Both the position numbers and the translations under genes were made by a program. The notes beneath the pieces were generated by a model. That model was given only the letters and a program-made list of their open reading frames with translations. It was not told the origin of the DNA and made no database searches. A DNA stretch of 64,000 nucleotides from Candidatus Krumholzibacteriota bacterium (GTDB lineage Bacteria; Krumholzibacteriota; Krumholzibacteriia; Krumholzibacteriales; WJIX01): NCBI GenBank assembly GCA_034520215.1, contig JAXHNR010000002.1, forward strand, positions 266,060 through 330,059. The letters are read 5' to 3'. Positions 45,771 through 54,432 of this stretch are shown piece by piece (the stretch's first letter is position 1; every line of letters starts with the position of its first letter).

Positions 45771-47264
45771 TCAGGATGTGGTAGAAATCGTCCCTATTAC
45801 TTTTCTGAAGTGAAACCCGTAGGCGGCCATGGTGAGTACCGTCGGAAATGTCCTGGGGTAGCGGAATATACCGAGCATTAGAAGTTTCCAGAAGTACCAT
45901 CTTCCCCGGGTGGCGACGCCCAACTTCCAAAGTAACCTGGAGAAGGAGGGGATGTTGGAGAAGCTGAATTGGTTTTTTCCCTTTAGAACGGGCTTGTATT
46001 CGCTGAGGAAGGTTTTGATCCTCTCATAGTATTTCTTGTCCGAGTATAGCCAGCCCATAAGGTTTTTGTAACCGTCGGTCAGTGTATGATAGTTCATTTT
46101 GGGAATGATGTTGGTAGAGCCGTCGGTGTTGTCGCCGGTGACCGAGTGCTTCCTGACCAGCCGTCCCTCTTTGCGGAGGCGGGTAAAAAGACGGCTTCCG
46201 GGAGGGGCGTTTAGTATTCCCACCATTGCCGCCACTATACCGCTCTTCTGAATGAAGCTGGCCTGATCCTCGAATATGGAGGGGGGGTCGCTGTCAAAAC
46301 CGACTATGAAACCGGCAGTTACAATGAGACCGTTTCTCTGAAGTGTCTTTACCGATTCTATCATGTCGCGCTTGAGGTTCTGTCTCTTGTCGCATTCCGA
46401 GAGGCTTTCGCTGTTGGGGGTCTCAATTCCGACGAAGACCTCGTCGAATCCGGCATCGACCATCATGCTCATAAGTTCCGGGTCGTCGGAGAGGTCGATA
46501 GAGGCTTCCGCTAGAAAATTAAACGGGTAATCGTGTTTTTTGGACCATTCTATAATCGCGGGAAGTACATCGTTCTTGAGTTTTTCTCTTTTTCCGATGA
46601 AGTTGTCGTCAACCACAAACACGGAGCCCTTCCATCCGTGAAGGCGGAGGCTCTCCAGTTCCTCTAAAAACTGCTGTGTGTTTTTGGTCCTTACCTTTCG
46701 GCCGTTCAGAGTGCTGATACTGCAGAATTCGCAGTTAAAGGGGCAGCCCCTGGAGTATTGAATATTCATGGTGTGGTATCTCTTCATGTTCAGAAGGTCC
46801 CATTTGGGAACAAACGTGGTGTTGATGTCGGGGAATTCCGGGTCCGCGTAGATCTTTTTGAGCTCTCCGTTTTTCAGGTCGCGGATGAATTCCGGCATGA
46901 TATCCTCCGTTTCCTTCAGCACGAAGTGGTCTATTTCGGGAAAAAGCTCGTGTTCGAAGGTGACCATGGGCCCTCCCGCTATTACCTTGGTCTGCATACT
47001 ATTACAGCGCGCGGCAACCTCTCTGAAAGATTTCTTCTGAACATCCATGCCTGACAGGAAAACGTAGTCCGCCCATTTGAGGTCTGAGTCTTTCAGGGTA
47101 TCGATATTAAGGTCCACCAGCCTGGAGTTAAAGTCATCCGGAAGCATCGAGGCTATTGTAAGAAGGCCGAGTGGAGGGGAAGCTGATTTTTTTAAGAATT
47201 TAAGAGCGTATTTAAAACTAAAAAGCGTCGCCGGGATTTCCGGACTTACAAGAAGGATATTCAT
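45771..47264 (-). CDS. B12-binding radical SAM protein (DUF4070 type)
   Basis: A 497-residue protein. A cobalamin-binding-like Rossmann domain occupies residues ~1-135 (NILLVSPE...PPLGLLTIASML, VIAGGP). The radical SAM barrel holds the CPFNCEFC cluster motif with Cys174, Cys178 and Cys181, which ligate the 4Fe-4S cluster that cleaves SAM. The C-terminal ~150 residues match DUF4070, found in methylases and lipid-modifying enzymes such as the hopanoid HpnP group. The DxHxxG cobalamin motif is not obvious, so B12 binding may be base-off or lost. Function: radical methylation or rearrangement of an unknown, possibly lipid, substrate. It has a perfect consensus promoter at 47319-47347. Confidence 0.88.
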   Translation of the reverse strand: MNILLVSPEIPATLFSFKYALKFLKKSASPPLGLLTIASMLPDDFNSRLVDLNIDTLKDSDLKWADYVFLSGMDVQKKSFREVAARCNSMQTKVIAGGPMVTFEHELFPEIDHFVLKETEDIMPEFIRDLKNGELKKIYADPEFPDINTTFVPKWDLLNMKRYHTMNIQYSRGCPFNCEFCSISTLNGRKVRTKNTQQFLEELESLRLHGWKGSVFVVDDNFIGKREKLKNDVLPAIIEWSKKHDYPFNFLAEASIDLSDDPELMSMMVDAGFDEVFVGIETPNSESLSECDKRQNLKRDMIESVKTLQRNGLIVTAGFIVGFDSDPPSIFEDQASFIQKSGIVAAMVGILNAPPGSRLFTRLRKEGRLVRKHSVTGDNTDGSTNIIPKMNYHTLTDGYKNLMGWLYSDKKYYERIKTFLSEYKPVLKGKNQFSFSNIPSFSRLLWKLGVATRGRWYFWKLLMLGIFRYPRTFPTVLTMAAYGFHFRKVIGTISTTS

Positions 47265-47318
47265 TTCGGAAGATTTCCTTTCAAATATTAAGAGAGGTAA
47301 ATTACATCGCTTAAAAGA

Positions 47319-47347
47319 ATTATAGTTGTGAAGGGCGTTTTTGTCAA
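47319..47347 (-). promoter_or_regulatory. Perfect consensus sigma-70 promoter of the radical SAM gene
   Basis: On the minus strand TTGACA (47347-47342), 17 bp, TATAAT (47324-47319). All 12 bases match and the spacing is ideal, about 55 bp upstream of the ATG at 47264. Confidence 0.8.
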
Positions 47348-47586
47348 TGAGTATATAAAATAAATAATATTAACAGGTTATCATGAACAAGCATCTTAGT
47401 TATTCGCGCACCTTTTTCTCAGCGCGCAGATGGCAACCCGCTCCGGTTAAAACGCGGCTCGATGCCCGGGGCACTCAGGCGTTTACGGCGAACACGCCTA
47501 CTCTTAAAAATTAACTTGAATAAACGGCACCCCGTGCGCCGGAAAGCGCCCGCGTTTTAAGAGTTATATTCAATGCTGCCCCTGGC
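47348..47586. other. Intergenic region downstream of the beta-propeller gene
   Basis: No gene is supported. Several short GC-rich inverted repeats (for example AGGCGT/ACGCCT around 47480) could aid termination of the cobalamin-regulated operon, but none is followed by a U-run. Confidence 0.35.
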
Positions 47587-49017
47587 TTACCGGAGCAGAA
47601 TCATCTTCTTTGCGGCCGTAAACCCCCTGCTTTCAAGTCTTACGAAGTAGAATCCTGAAGCGAGGTTTCTTGACCTGCCGTCTTTGCCGTCCCATACCAC
47701 TCTATGCGAGCCGGCGGTAAATTCTCTGTCAGCGATAGTGGCGGTTTTTCTTCCCGCGGCGTCAAAGACAGAGATATTCACTTTACACCCTTTTTTGATT
47801 GAAAAGGGTATTGTCGTTATCGGGTTGAAGGGGTTCGGGTAGTTCTGCTCAAGTACGGCTATGGGTACAGCTTCCGTGTCTGTCTGGACGCCTCCGCTGA
47901 AGCAGATATCGAAGGGGGGAAGCCCGGTGCTTATTGTTCCGCCGGAGACGGAGCTTCCGTCGTAAGCGCTGTAGATCCTTATCCCGGGGTCTGTGCTCGT
48001 CTGGTCGGCCAGGAATATCTCTCCGCCGGGAGAAATTTCGATATCGTTTATAACGTAGTCGCCTGGGGAATATATCGCGGAGAGTTTCTCTCCGGTAGAG
48101 GGATCGAAGCTTATAAAAACGGTGTTGAAGCTCGAATCTGTGATGATAGCATAACCAAGATCGGCAGAGAATATTTCAACGTCGTTGATATCACCTTCAG
48201 CGTTTGATTCGGTCAACATGGGGCTTTCCGCCTGGAGCGTTTCGGGGTTTATCACTTCTACGGCGCCGTCGTTTGTTCCCCAGGAGCCGGGGCAGGCAAC
48301 GTATAATCTGTCCGTATATGGATTATACTGAATGTTGGAGAACGGGTTTTCGCTTCCCAGCTCTATAGCCTGTTTGCCCGGCTGGCCGGGGTCGGTATCC
48401 AAGAGTGTGTCCGCCTGACAGTCTACAACCGCTATGAGGCTTCCTCCTGCGGGAAGCCAGTAGTTGTTTCTGTCCAGTCTCTGAATACTTACAAACAGAA
48501 GGCTGCCCTTTATTATCATTTTGTCCATCTCGCACAGGCCGTCGCTGTCTGCAAGCGCCGATAGATCGACACTGCCGGTATGAGCGCCTGTAGATGGATC
48601 TACGATCCAGAGAGTATTGCTGTCATATCTTGTCACATACGCCTTTGTCTCGGACATAAAGGCTATATCCTGAGGGTTGGATTCATTGCCGACTGAGAAT
48701 TGCCGAAGGGTCTCAAAGCCGGAGGCGGGGTCTAGAACCTGAATATTATCTGCGCCCCCTTTGTTTACGACATAGACAAGTCCGCCAAACCATCTCGAAA
48801 CAGCGTCGCTGTGGATGGAAGCTACATCGATCTCTGTTGTATAATTTCCGTCGAGACGGATAACAGAAGATGATCCCGTAGAATAATCCGTTGTCGTAAT
48901 AAATGCGAATTCACCAGCTTCCGCGTTTAAGGAGAGCATAAGAAAGGTGAATATAACGGCCGCCGCCGCGCTTATTGATTTTATTGACACATTTGATTTA
49001 TTGTCCTTCATCGTCAT
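47587..49017 (-). CDS. Secreted YncE-like beta-propeller protein with C-terminal FlgD/T9SS-type sorting domain
   Basis: A 476-residue protein. The signal peptide spans residues ~14-34 (ending SLNAEA). Repeated blades such as WFGGLVYVVNKGG, ETKAYVTRYDSNTLWIVDP and YNPYTDRLYVACPG make a YncE/NHL-like propeller over residues ~35-375. The C-terminal ~85 residues start LEQNYPNPFNPITTI and end KKMILLR, the FlgD-like sorting module common in FCB bacteria. Its gene overlaps the upstream TonB receptor gene by 20 bp and therefore lies under the cobalamin riboswitch. By analogy with Bacteroides BtuG, a propeller paired with BtuB, it may be a surface B12-binding protein. That role is inferred from context only. 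Confidence 0.82.
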   Translation of the reverse strand: MTMKDNKSNVSIKSISAAAAVIFTFLMLSLNAEAGEFAFITTTDYSTGSSSVIRLDGNYTTEIDVASIHSDAVSRWFGGLVYVVNKGGADNIQVLDPASGFETLRQFSVGNESNPQDIAFMSETKAYVTRYDSNTLWIVDPSTGAHTGSVDLSALADSDGLCEMDKMIIKGSLLFVSIQRLDRNNYWLPAGGSLIAVVDCQADTLLDTDPGQPGKQAIELGSENPFSNIQYNPYTDRLYVACPGSWGTNDGAVEVINPETLQAESPMLTESNAEGDINDVEIFSADLGYAIITDSSFNTVFISFDPSTGEKLSAIYSPGDYVINDIEISPGGEIFLADQTSTDPGIRIYSAYDGSSVSGGTISTGLPPFDICFSGGVQTDTEAVPIAVLEQNYPNPFNPITTIPFSIKKGCKVNISVFDAAGRKTATIADREFTAGSHRVVWDGKDGRSRNLASGFYFVRLESRGFTAAKKMILLR

Positions 49018-51106
49018 TTCCTCTCTTTGTATTAAATTTTATTGTCATATAGAAACTTCTTCCCGGAAGCGGAAATCCGCTTATGTCGCGTATCTGATTG
49101 TTCGTGAGATTTCTGCCCTCTAAGGTGATCGAAAACCTCTCTCCTAAGGGTTTGGTTTCCAGAGAGATGCTGTGGATTTCTCTTTCCGGCACCCTGTCCA
49201 TATTCGCCCTGTCTAAGTAGTTCGAGCCGATATAGTGCAGTTTCCAGGCGAGATTGCATCTTCTTGCGGAAAGGGTTACCGTAAAGGAGGCCTCGTGAGC
49301 CGGCGTGGAAGCCAGCTCGTTTCCGTTGTAGTAGGGGATGGGGCTTGTGTTCTTTCCGTCTATATATGTGTAGTTTCCCGAAAGACCGATAAGAGAAGAT
49401 AGGCGAAGGGAACCTGAGACTTCACATCCCTTTATCCGCGCTGATCCTATATTCTCAGGCTTAACCGTCCTCTGTGAATTCGGGAAGAAGAGTATAAGGT
49501 TTGTGATCTCGTTGTCGAAATAAAGCATTTCAAGGTAGAGATCTTTAAGAGACATGAACCTGTCTTTTGAGAGAACGGCTCCTATATCACGGTTAAGTCC
49601 CTTTTCGGGCTTCAGATTTCCGTCTCCTGTCACACTCCCGGTGTTGCCGAAGAGTTCAAAGAAGGTCGGCGTTCTGTAATGCCTGCCGATATTTCCCTTA
49701 ATTGTAAAGCTTTTAGCTAGATGCAGTTTGAATCCCGCGCGAGGAGATTGATATTCATTTTCAATCTCACCCTGCGGTGTTGGAGGCATCCAGGGGAAGG
49801 GAGCCTCATCGTAGAACTCACTCTGGCTCCAGAGATACTTCGTGCCGGCCGAGAGAACCGCCCTGTCCTTAAAGAGAGACAGATTTCCCGAAATTGCCGC
49901 TGTGAGGTTTTTTCTCAGTCTGTCCGGGCCTTCTCTGAGATCAGGCAGAAAGTCCTTAGGTGTAAAGCGTTCCTTTCTGCCTTCAAGGAAGAGGTCCGCC
50001 GACAGGGGGAGGGATGAGAAAAAGAAGCTTCCCTTCATGTTGCCGCCGTATGATAAGATTCTGTTGTCAGTTTTCTGTTTTACAAGACTTATATCACCGA
50101 GCGGGTCGTCGAATAGCTCCGCTGTCCAGGAGTGAAACGCCGTGAATTCGCTCCGAAGGCGTCTAGAGAATAGCGGCTCGGGCTTCATCCTGAGATAGGT
50201 TATTCTGCGTCTTCTCTTTATCCTGGCCTTTGAAGACTGATTGGCTCCAGTGCCGGGCACACCCCCCTCCCTCTCGAAGCTGTCGAAATTAAGGGAGACC
50301 CTTTCGAGCTCAGGTATCTCTATGTCCGCTCTGAGAGATAAGTTCCACCTGCTGAAATCGCTGTTTAATCTCGTGGCGACCCTGTCATCGGAGATATTTA
50401 AAGGAGTCGCGTTGTCGTCTAAGAATGTAAAATTGCCTTCGCTTTCCGCGTAACCTCCGAAGCAGTTCAGCGTTAAAGGGCCCGCGGCGGAGCTCATCCT
50501 TAGCGCGCCCTTTCGGGTTCCGAACGATCCTGCGGTAACGCTCGAGGAGATATCCACGGGCGCAGGGGCTGAGCGACCCTCCGCGTTCGAGCTCACCGCT
50601 GTCACAAAATTTATCGCGCCGCCTATAGAAGAACTTCCGAATGAGATGGGACTGAACCCCCGGTACACCTCTATCCTGTCTATATTGCCGATCGCAATGT
50701 CTGAGAGGTTTGAAACCCCGGTGCAGGGATCGCTCAGCGGCACGCCGTCTAAGTAAACCTGCACGTGAGATGAGGATGACCCCCTGATAGAGGCAGTGGC
50801 AAAGCTTCCCAGCCCCCCGTATTGCTTTACTCTGATTCCAGTCGCGTTGGACAGAAGGCGGGAGGCGTCCTGCGAAGGGGTCCTTGTGCCGTCCGCGTCT
50901 ATAATGCCTACGAAGCCCGAGTGCCGGAAGAGTTCGCCGCCCGTTTCAGGAGATTCCGCTTCGACTATAATCTCGGGAAGAAGAAACACGGTGTCCGGCA
51001 CTGCATGCCGCTTATCTGACGCTTCGGCACAGCCGGCCGGCGCAAATGGCGCTAACGCCGGAGTCAGTAAAGTAATTTGCAGAATAATTAAAACGAACTT
51101 CCTCAT
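48998..51106 (-). CDS. btuB: TonB-dependent outer-membrane receptor, probably for cobalamin (BtuB-like)
   Basis: A 702-residue outer-membrane transporter. A signal peptide (about 1-28) is followed by a TonB-box-like stretch and the plug domain, with GIRVKQYGGLGSFATASIRGS, VQVYLDGVPL and DRIEVYRG motifs (about residues 85-160). The 22-strand barrel fills the rest and ends with the C-terminal TonB-dependent receptor signature. Specificity for B12 or cobinamide is inferred from the cobalamin riboswitch directly upstream, not from barrel residues. The ATG at 51106 has GGAG close upstream, about 25 nt after the riboswitch. Translationally coupled to the propeller gene. Confidence 0.9.
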   Translation of the reverse strand: MRKFVLIILQITLLTPALAPFAPAGCAEASDKRHAVPDTVFLLPEIIVEAESPETGGELFRHSGFVGIIDADGTRTPSQDASRLLSNATGIRVKQYGGLGSFATASIRGSSSSHVQVYLDGVPLSDPCTGVSNLSDIAIGNIDRIEVYRGFSPISFGSSSIGGAINFVTAVSSNAEGRSAPAPVDISSSVTAGSFGTRKGALRMSSAAGPLTLNCFGGYAESEGNFTFLDDNATPLNISDDRVATRLNSDFSRWNLSLRADIEIPELERVSLNFDSFEREGGVPGTGANQSSKARIKRRRRITYLRMKPEPLFSRRLRSEFTAFHSWTAELFDDPLGDISLVKQKTDNRILSYGGNMKGSFFFSSLPLSADLFLEGRKERFTPKDFLPDLREGPDRLRKNLTAAISGNLSLFKDRAVLSAGTKYLWSQSEFYDEAPFPWMPPTPQGEIENEYQSPRAGFKLHLAKSFTIKGNIGRHYRTPTFFELFGNTGSVTGDGNLKPEKGLNRDIGAVLSKDRFMSLKDLYLEMLYFDNEITNLILFFPNSQRTVKPENIGSARIKGCEVSGSLRLSSLIGLSGNYTYIDGKNTSPIPYYNGNELASTPAHEASFTVTLSARRCNLAWKLHYIGSNYLDRANMDRVPEREIHSISLETKPLGERFSITLEGRNLTNNQIRDISGFPLPGRSFYMTIKFNTKRGNDDEGQ

Positions 51107-51129
51107 TCTCCTACTCCTCGAAGAGGCTA

Positions 51130-51312
51130 AGGAAAGCTGTTTTCGGGCAGGTCTCCTGACTCATAGCTCCAGCGCTTATATGTCTTCCTTCCCGGCGATT
51201 AAGGCCAGTGGATTCAGGCATAAAGCATCGCTAATCACAGTGGCGGGTCCGTGGGAGAATTTCACTCCCTTCCCCATTAAGTCCTGAAGGGACACCCGAA
51301 GATACTTTCAGA
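51130..51312 (-). promoter_or_regulatory. Cobalamin riboswitch
   Basis: On the minus strand the leader contains the B12 box AGTCAGGAGACCTGCC (51161-51146), preceded by the conserved GCCACTG and the flanking core segments, e.g. GGGAAGG...GTGAAATTC near 51255-51280. The 5' part (CTTCGGGTGTCCC) pairs with CGGG beside the B12 box to close the structure. It ends ~25-40 nt before the receptor start, a spacing that suits control of ribosome access. Adenosylcobalamin should repress the operon. Confidence 0.93.
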
Positions 51313-51530
51313 TAGAATTCTATCGCGCCGAATAAAATCAGTCAAGGGATATTTGAAAAGGCCGTTCTGAAGGGAGAAAATCCGGCGGCTTCAAGGAATT
51401 TAATGTTTGAATTATATCCCTTAAGCGGATAAGATTGAAGAAACAGGTGTGATAACGGTATTCGGCGCGGCTGAAATGTTTGAGAATGAAAAGAGAGGAT
51501 GCGGGCAAGAAGCTGTGCTGTTTTTAAACC

Positions 51531-51549
51531 AAACTGGGGAAATCCCCAA
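51531..51549. repeat. Solo palindrome resembling the repeat-family terminus
   Basis: AAACTGGGGAAATCCCCAA resembles the terminal sequence AAACTGGGGAATGTCCAA found at 55281-55298 and the ends of the structured repeats. It sits just before the ribosome site of the DUF4282 gene. No second end is visible, so it may be a remnant or a chance hairpin. Confidence 0.35.
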
Positions 51550-51563
51550 AAAAGGAGAAAGAA

Positions 51564-51881
51564 ATGAATGAGAACAAGGGGTTTTTCGGATCTCTCTTTG
51601 ATCTGTCATTTTCTGAATTTGTAACTACAAAGATAATTAAATTTTTGTTTATTATCGCTGTAATTGCTTCAGCGATAGGAGCGATAGCGGTTATTGCAGG
51701 CGGATTTGCCAAGTCGATTGCTCTGGGGATTCTAATGCTCGTGTTGTCGCCTGTTATTTTCTTGATCTATGTCATAATCGCGAGGATATATCTTGAGATT
51801 GTGATAGTCATTTTCCGAATAGCTGAAAACACGGGAATGCTCGTCAAACGGGACGAGAATAAGCAGGATTTTGATAATTAG
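51564..51881 (+). CDS. DUF4282 family membrane protein
   Basis: A 105-residue protein with two long membrane helices (about residues 23-48 and 53-75). The order GFFGSLFDLSFSEFVTTKIIK, helix, short turn, VIFLIYVIIARIYLEIVIVIFRIAENT (quoted in part) is characteristic of DUF4282 (PF14110). The tail is charged. The family has no known function. The ATG has AAAGGAG seven bases upstream. A palindrome like the mobile-repeat terminus precedes it. Single-gene unit. Confidence 0.82.
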   Translation: MNENKGFFGSLFDLSFSEFVTTKIIKFLFIIAVIASAIGAIAVIAGGFAKSIALGILMLVLSPVIFLIYVIIARIYLEIVIVIFRIAENTGMLVKRDENKQDFDN

Positions 51882-51988
51882 AAGAAATTATAATCGATTG
51901 TAAAAAATACCTTCTTTAGGTATAGTGTCAGTTACTTAAGAAGACACGAAAATTTACCGAGAGATCTCTCTTGAAAGGAGATCCCGCT

Positions 51989-52333
51989 ATGACGATATGT
52001 GCTCCGGTAGAAGAGGACAGAGGTTTAGACAGTATTCCCTGCCGCCAATTCGGATCGGCTGCTTTCTTTGTTATTCATGATGTGGATAAGGGAACTACCG
52101 ATGTTATTGAAAATGAATCGGACGGCCAGAGCCCCGGAGTCAACAGATACGTGAATATCTTAAGCCGCGAATCTGTTGACGCTGTCTTTGTGGGGGACAT
52201 GGAAGATGAGCTTCTAGCCGCTTTCAACAGCAAGGGGATAAAGGTCTACCGGTCGATGCCGGGAACTTTGCGAGGTAATATTGAAGTTCTAAAGAGGGGC
52301 GACCTCGAAGAGATAAAGCCCGAAATCGACTGA
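51989..52333 (+). CDS. Dinitrogenase iron-molybdenum cofactor-type protein (NifX/NifB-C-terminal family)
   Basis: A 114-residue protein of the RNase-H-like FeMo-co-binding family (PF02579). It starts TICAPVEEDRGLDSIPCRQFGSAAFFVI (segment read in parts) and contains a VDAVFVGDM stretch and a KGIKVYRSMPGT region typical of the fold. Outside nitrogen fixers these small proteins may carry iron-sulfur clusters; no nif gene is near. The frame opens at 51971, but ATG 51989 is the start because AAAGGAG lies eight bases before it. It is followed ten bases later by a flavin-dependent protein gene and may be cotranscribed. Confidence 0.83.
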   Translation: MTICAPVEEDRGLDSIPCRQFGSAAFFVIHDVDKGTTDVIENESDGQSPGVNRYVNILSRESVDAVFVGDMEDELLAAFNSKGIKVYRSMPGTLRGNIEVLKRGDLEEIKPEID

Positions 52334-52342
52334 GACAGCCGC

Positions 52343-52804
52343 TTGTTCGAAGCGAAAAGAGAAATTATCAACAGGGAAGAGATAGATAAAATTATCCGCT
52401 CCTCGCGCGTCTGCAGGCTCGCCGTGGCAACTGATAACATACCGTATATCGTTCCGCTGTCATTTGGTTATGACGGAGAGTTCCTCTACTTTCATACCGG
52501 CAAAAAGGGAAAGAAGATTGACTGTTTCAAGCGCGGCCCGGCTGTCTGTTTTGAGTTCGACCATGATGTCGCCCTCGCAGGCGACAGAAAAGATCCCTGC
52601 AAATGGACATTTACCTATAAAAGTGTTATAGGGTTCGGCCGTGTCAGTGAATTGACTCTGAAAGAGGATAAAAGATACGCCCTCAATCAGATAATGCTTC
52701 AATACTCCGGCAGGAAATGGGAGTTCGAAGATGCCCGTATCGCGGCCGTAAGGATATGGAAGGTCTCAATTGATTCAGTAACGGGCAGAGATAAGAGCAG
52801 ATAA
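52343..52804 (+). CDS. Pyridoxamine 5'-phosphate oxidase-like FMN-binding protein (NimA-type)
   Basis: A 153-residue split-barrel flavoprotein. It has REEIDKIIRSSRVCRLAVATDNIPYIVPLSFGYDGEFLYFHTG (seen as consecutive strands), then KIDCFKRGPAVCFEFD and a SVIGFGRVSEL strand, all typical of NimA/PPOX-family proteins. These bind FMN or heme and reduce nitro groups or flavins; the substrate is unknown. The start is TTG 52343, with no strong ribosome site, so coupling to the previous gene nine bases upstream is likely. Confidence 0.85.
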   Translation: MFEAKREIINREEIDKIIRSSRVCRLAVATDNIPYIVPLSFGYDGEFLYFHTGKKGKKIDCFKRGPAVCFEFDHDVALAGDRKDPCKWTFTYKSVIGFGRVSELTLKEDKRYALNQIMLQYSGRKWEFEDARIAAVRIWKVSIDSVTGRDKSR

Positions 52805-52826
52805 CCGCTTCCGGTAAACCTTTACA

Positions 52827-53126
52827 TTACGAGATATCCTCTGCCAGCTTAAGAAACCTCTTATAAGGTATCGCCATAAGGCTTTCAGACTGAAAAGCGC
52901 CGTTAGAGAGACTTATCATGGAAACCTTAGCGGCCGTCTCTTCGTCAGGGGCCTGATAGATATCCATAAAATCGTATTTTCCAAGAAGAGCGTAGTGCGA
53001 GATAAACTTTACCTCAGGGCATTTCTTTTTTACCTGTTCAAGCCACTCCCGCCCCTGCTTCTTGCGGTTCTTCATCTCCGTGCTCTGCTCGGCCGAAAAC
53101 TTGGTAAGAAGTATATAAGTCTGCAT
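52827..53126 (-). CDS. GYD domain-containing protein
   Basis: A 99-residue ferredoxin-like-fold protein (PF08734). It begins QTYILLTKFSAEQ and carries the name-giving motif as LLGKYDFMDIYQAPDEETA around residues 47-65. The GYD family is small, soluble and of unknown function. The start ATG 53126 is supported by AGGAGG seven bases upstream. It converges with the NimA-type gene and stands alone. Confidence 0.85.
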   Translation of the reverse strand: MQTYILLTKFSAEQSTEMKNRKKQGREWLEQVKKKCPEVKFISHYALLGKYDFMDIYQAPDEETAAKVSMISLSNGAFQSESLMAIPYKRFLKLAEDIS

Positions 53127-53450
53127 ATCCCGCCTCCTTTTTCTGTTTAAGAAACCCTGCTAGGATTCTATCAGGAGTCAGCTTAAAATGCAACAGGAAC
53201 AAAGGGCAGATCTTTCCTGCGTGTTCTTTCATACAGCAGAAGGGAATTCGGCATCTTTTTCCAGGCCCCGGCGCCGCCTCCCGTCAGATTTTAAAGAGTT
53301 ATATGCGAAAGTGATATTGACGCGCCTTGCCGGCGGCGTTATATTAATTGCCGTGCGGATTATTGACAATTGAGCGGACTAAGAGGATCTATGCGTTCAA
53401 ATTTGTCACATGAGGGCGCCGGCCTGGGGCGGCGCCAACGCATGTTCGAT
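53127..53450. other. Intergenic region upstream of the tRNA pair
   Basis: No protein gene is supported. TTGACA occurs near 53363 ahead of tRNA-Arg without a convincing -10. A short GC-rich inverted repeat (GGCGCC, 53414-53436) lies just before the tRNA. Confidence 0.4.
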
Positions 53451-53524
<74 letters not shown>

Positions 53525-53603
53525 TTTTAAAAGTTAACAGCCGCCGAAGCAGAATCTTTTTTCTTGAAGGATAATCCTTCGGCGGATAATATAACTATTG
53601 TGT

Positions 53604-53680
53604 GGTGGGCGTAGCTCAGTTGGTAGAGCCCTGGATTGTGGATCCAGTTGCCACGGGTTCAAATCCCGTCGTCCACCCCA
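53604..53680 (+). tRNA. tRNA-His (GTG)
   Basis: Acceptor GTGGGCG/CGTCCAC with an additional genomic G at position -1 (53604) opposite discriminator C, the tRNA-His identity pair. Anticodon loop TTGTGGA gives GTG. CCA is encoded (53678-53680). Confidence 0.95.
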
Positions 53681-53769
53681 TTTTTCGTTCTTATTTTACA
53701 ATCCTGATCTAACTTTTCCATAAACGCTATAGCTGTTCGCCGGTTGAAGTAAGACGGGCGGTTTTTTTC

Positions 53770-53797
53770 TTGACCTATTTACATATATCATTACAAT
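53770..53797 (+). promoter_or_regulatory. Probable ssb promoter
   Basis: TTGACC (53770-53775), 16 bp, TACAAT (53792-53797). The ssb ATG is about 75 bp downstream. Confidence 0.5.
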
Positions 53798-53872
53798 GGA
53801 GGCGAGCCTTTCGGGAGGTAGCTGACGCGGATAGAGGGGCAGGTTCAATTTTTTCACACAGGAGGTGTGGTG

Positions 53873-54316
53873 ATGAGCAGCGGAGTAAACAAAGTTATAC
53901 TTGTTGGAAATCTCGGGGGAGACCCCGAAGTTAGAAGCACCGGAAGCGGCACGCCGGTAGCTAATTTTACGATCGCGACAAACGAAAGTTTTAAAACCAG
54001 AGACGGCGAGCGCAATGAGCGGACCGAGTGGCACAGGATAGTAACCTTCGGAAAGCTCGCGGAAATTTGCGGCCAGTATCTGAAAAAGGGCAAACAGGTT
54101 TATATAGAGGGAAGGATTCAGACCAGACAGTGGGAAGACCGCTCGGGAAACAAGCGGTATACCACCGAAGTTGTCTGTAACCAGATGGTAATGCTCGGAA
54201 GGGCGGGAGACGCTCCCTATTCTCCGCCGGAAGATGACAGTTCCGGCCAGAGCTCAGGGGAAGAAGCGGAATCTGTCCCTTCAGCGGCAGACGACGATGA
54301 CGATCTTCCCTTTTAG
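53873..54316 (+). CDS. ssb: Single-stranded DNA-binding protein
   Basis: OB-fold protein coating single-stranded DNA in replication and repair. [17 protein letters not shown] opens the fold, followed by [37 protein letters not shown], read as successive strands. The C-terminal tail is Ser/Glu/Asp-rich and ends DDDDDLPF, the acidic tip that recruits partner proteins. The ATG at 53873 is preferred over GTG 53867 because AGGAGG sits seven bases before it. It yields 147 residues, a normal length. A strong terminator follows. Confidence 0.96.
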   Translation: MSSGVNKVILVGNLGGDPEVRSTGSGTPVANFTIATNESFKTRDGERNERTEWHRIVTFGKLAEICGQYLKKGKQVYIEGRIQTRQWEDRSGNKRYTTEVVCNQMVMLGRAGDAPYSPPEDDSSGQSSGEEAESVPSAADDDDDLPF

Positions 54317-54393
54317 GAAGCAGCAATCCCGCGCCGCGGATCTATGTGATTGTTAGAGCGGCGTGATAAATTTGAAGATCCCGAAAAGGTTTT

Positions 54394-54432
54394 ACCGGGT
54401 GTGATAAGAAGATAATCACATCCGGTTTTTTT
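54394..54432 (+). terminator. Rho-independent terminator after ssb
   Basis: A 12-bp stem (ACCGGGTGTGAT / ATCACATCCGGT, one G-T pair) with a 9-nt loop is followed by seven T. Confidence 0.85.

Noticed and set aside
51989-52333. Evidence for nitrogen fixation
   Set aside because: Small NifX/NifB-C-like proteins are common outside diazotrophs, and no nitrogenase genes are present.
53731-53767. Intrinsic terminator after tRNA-His
   Set aside because: A T-run is present, but the preceding stem is only about four pairs with a long loop; not convincing.
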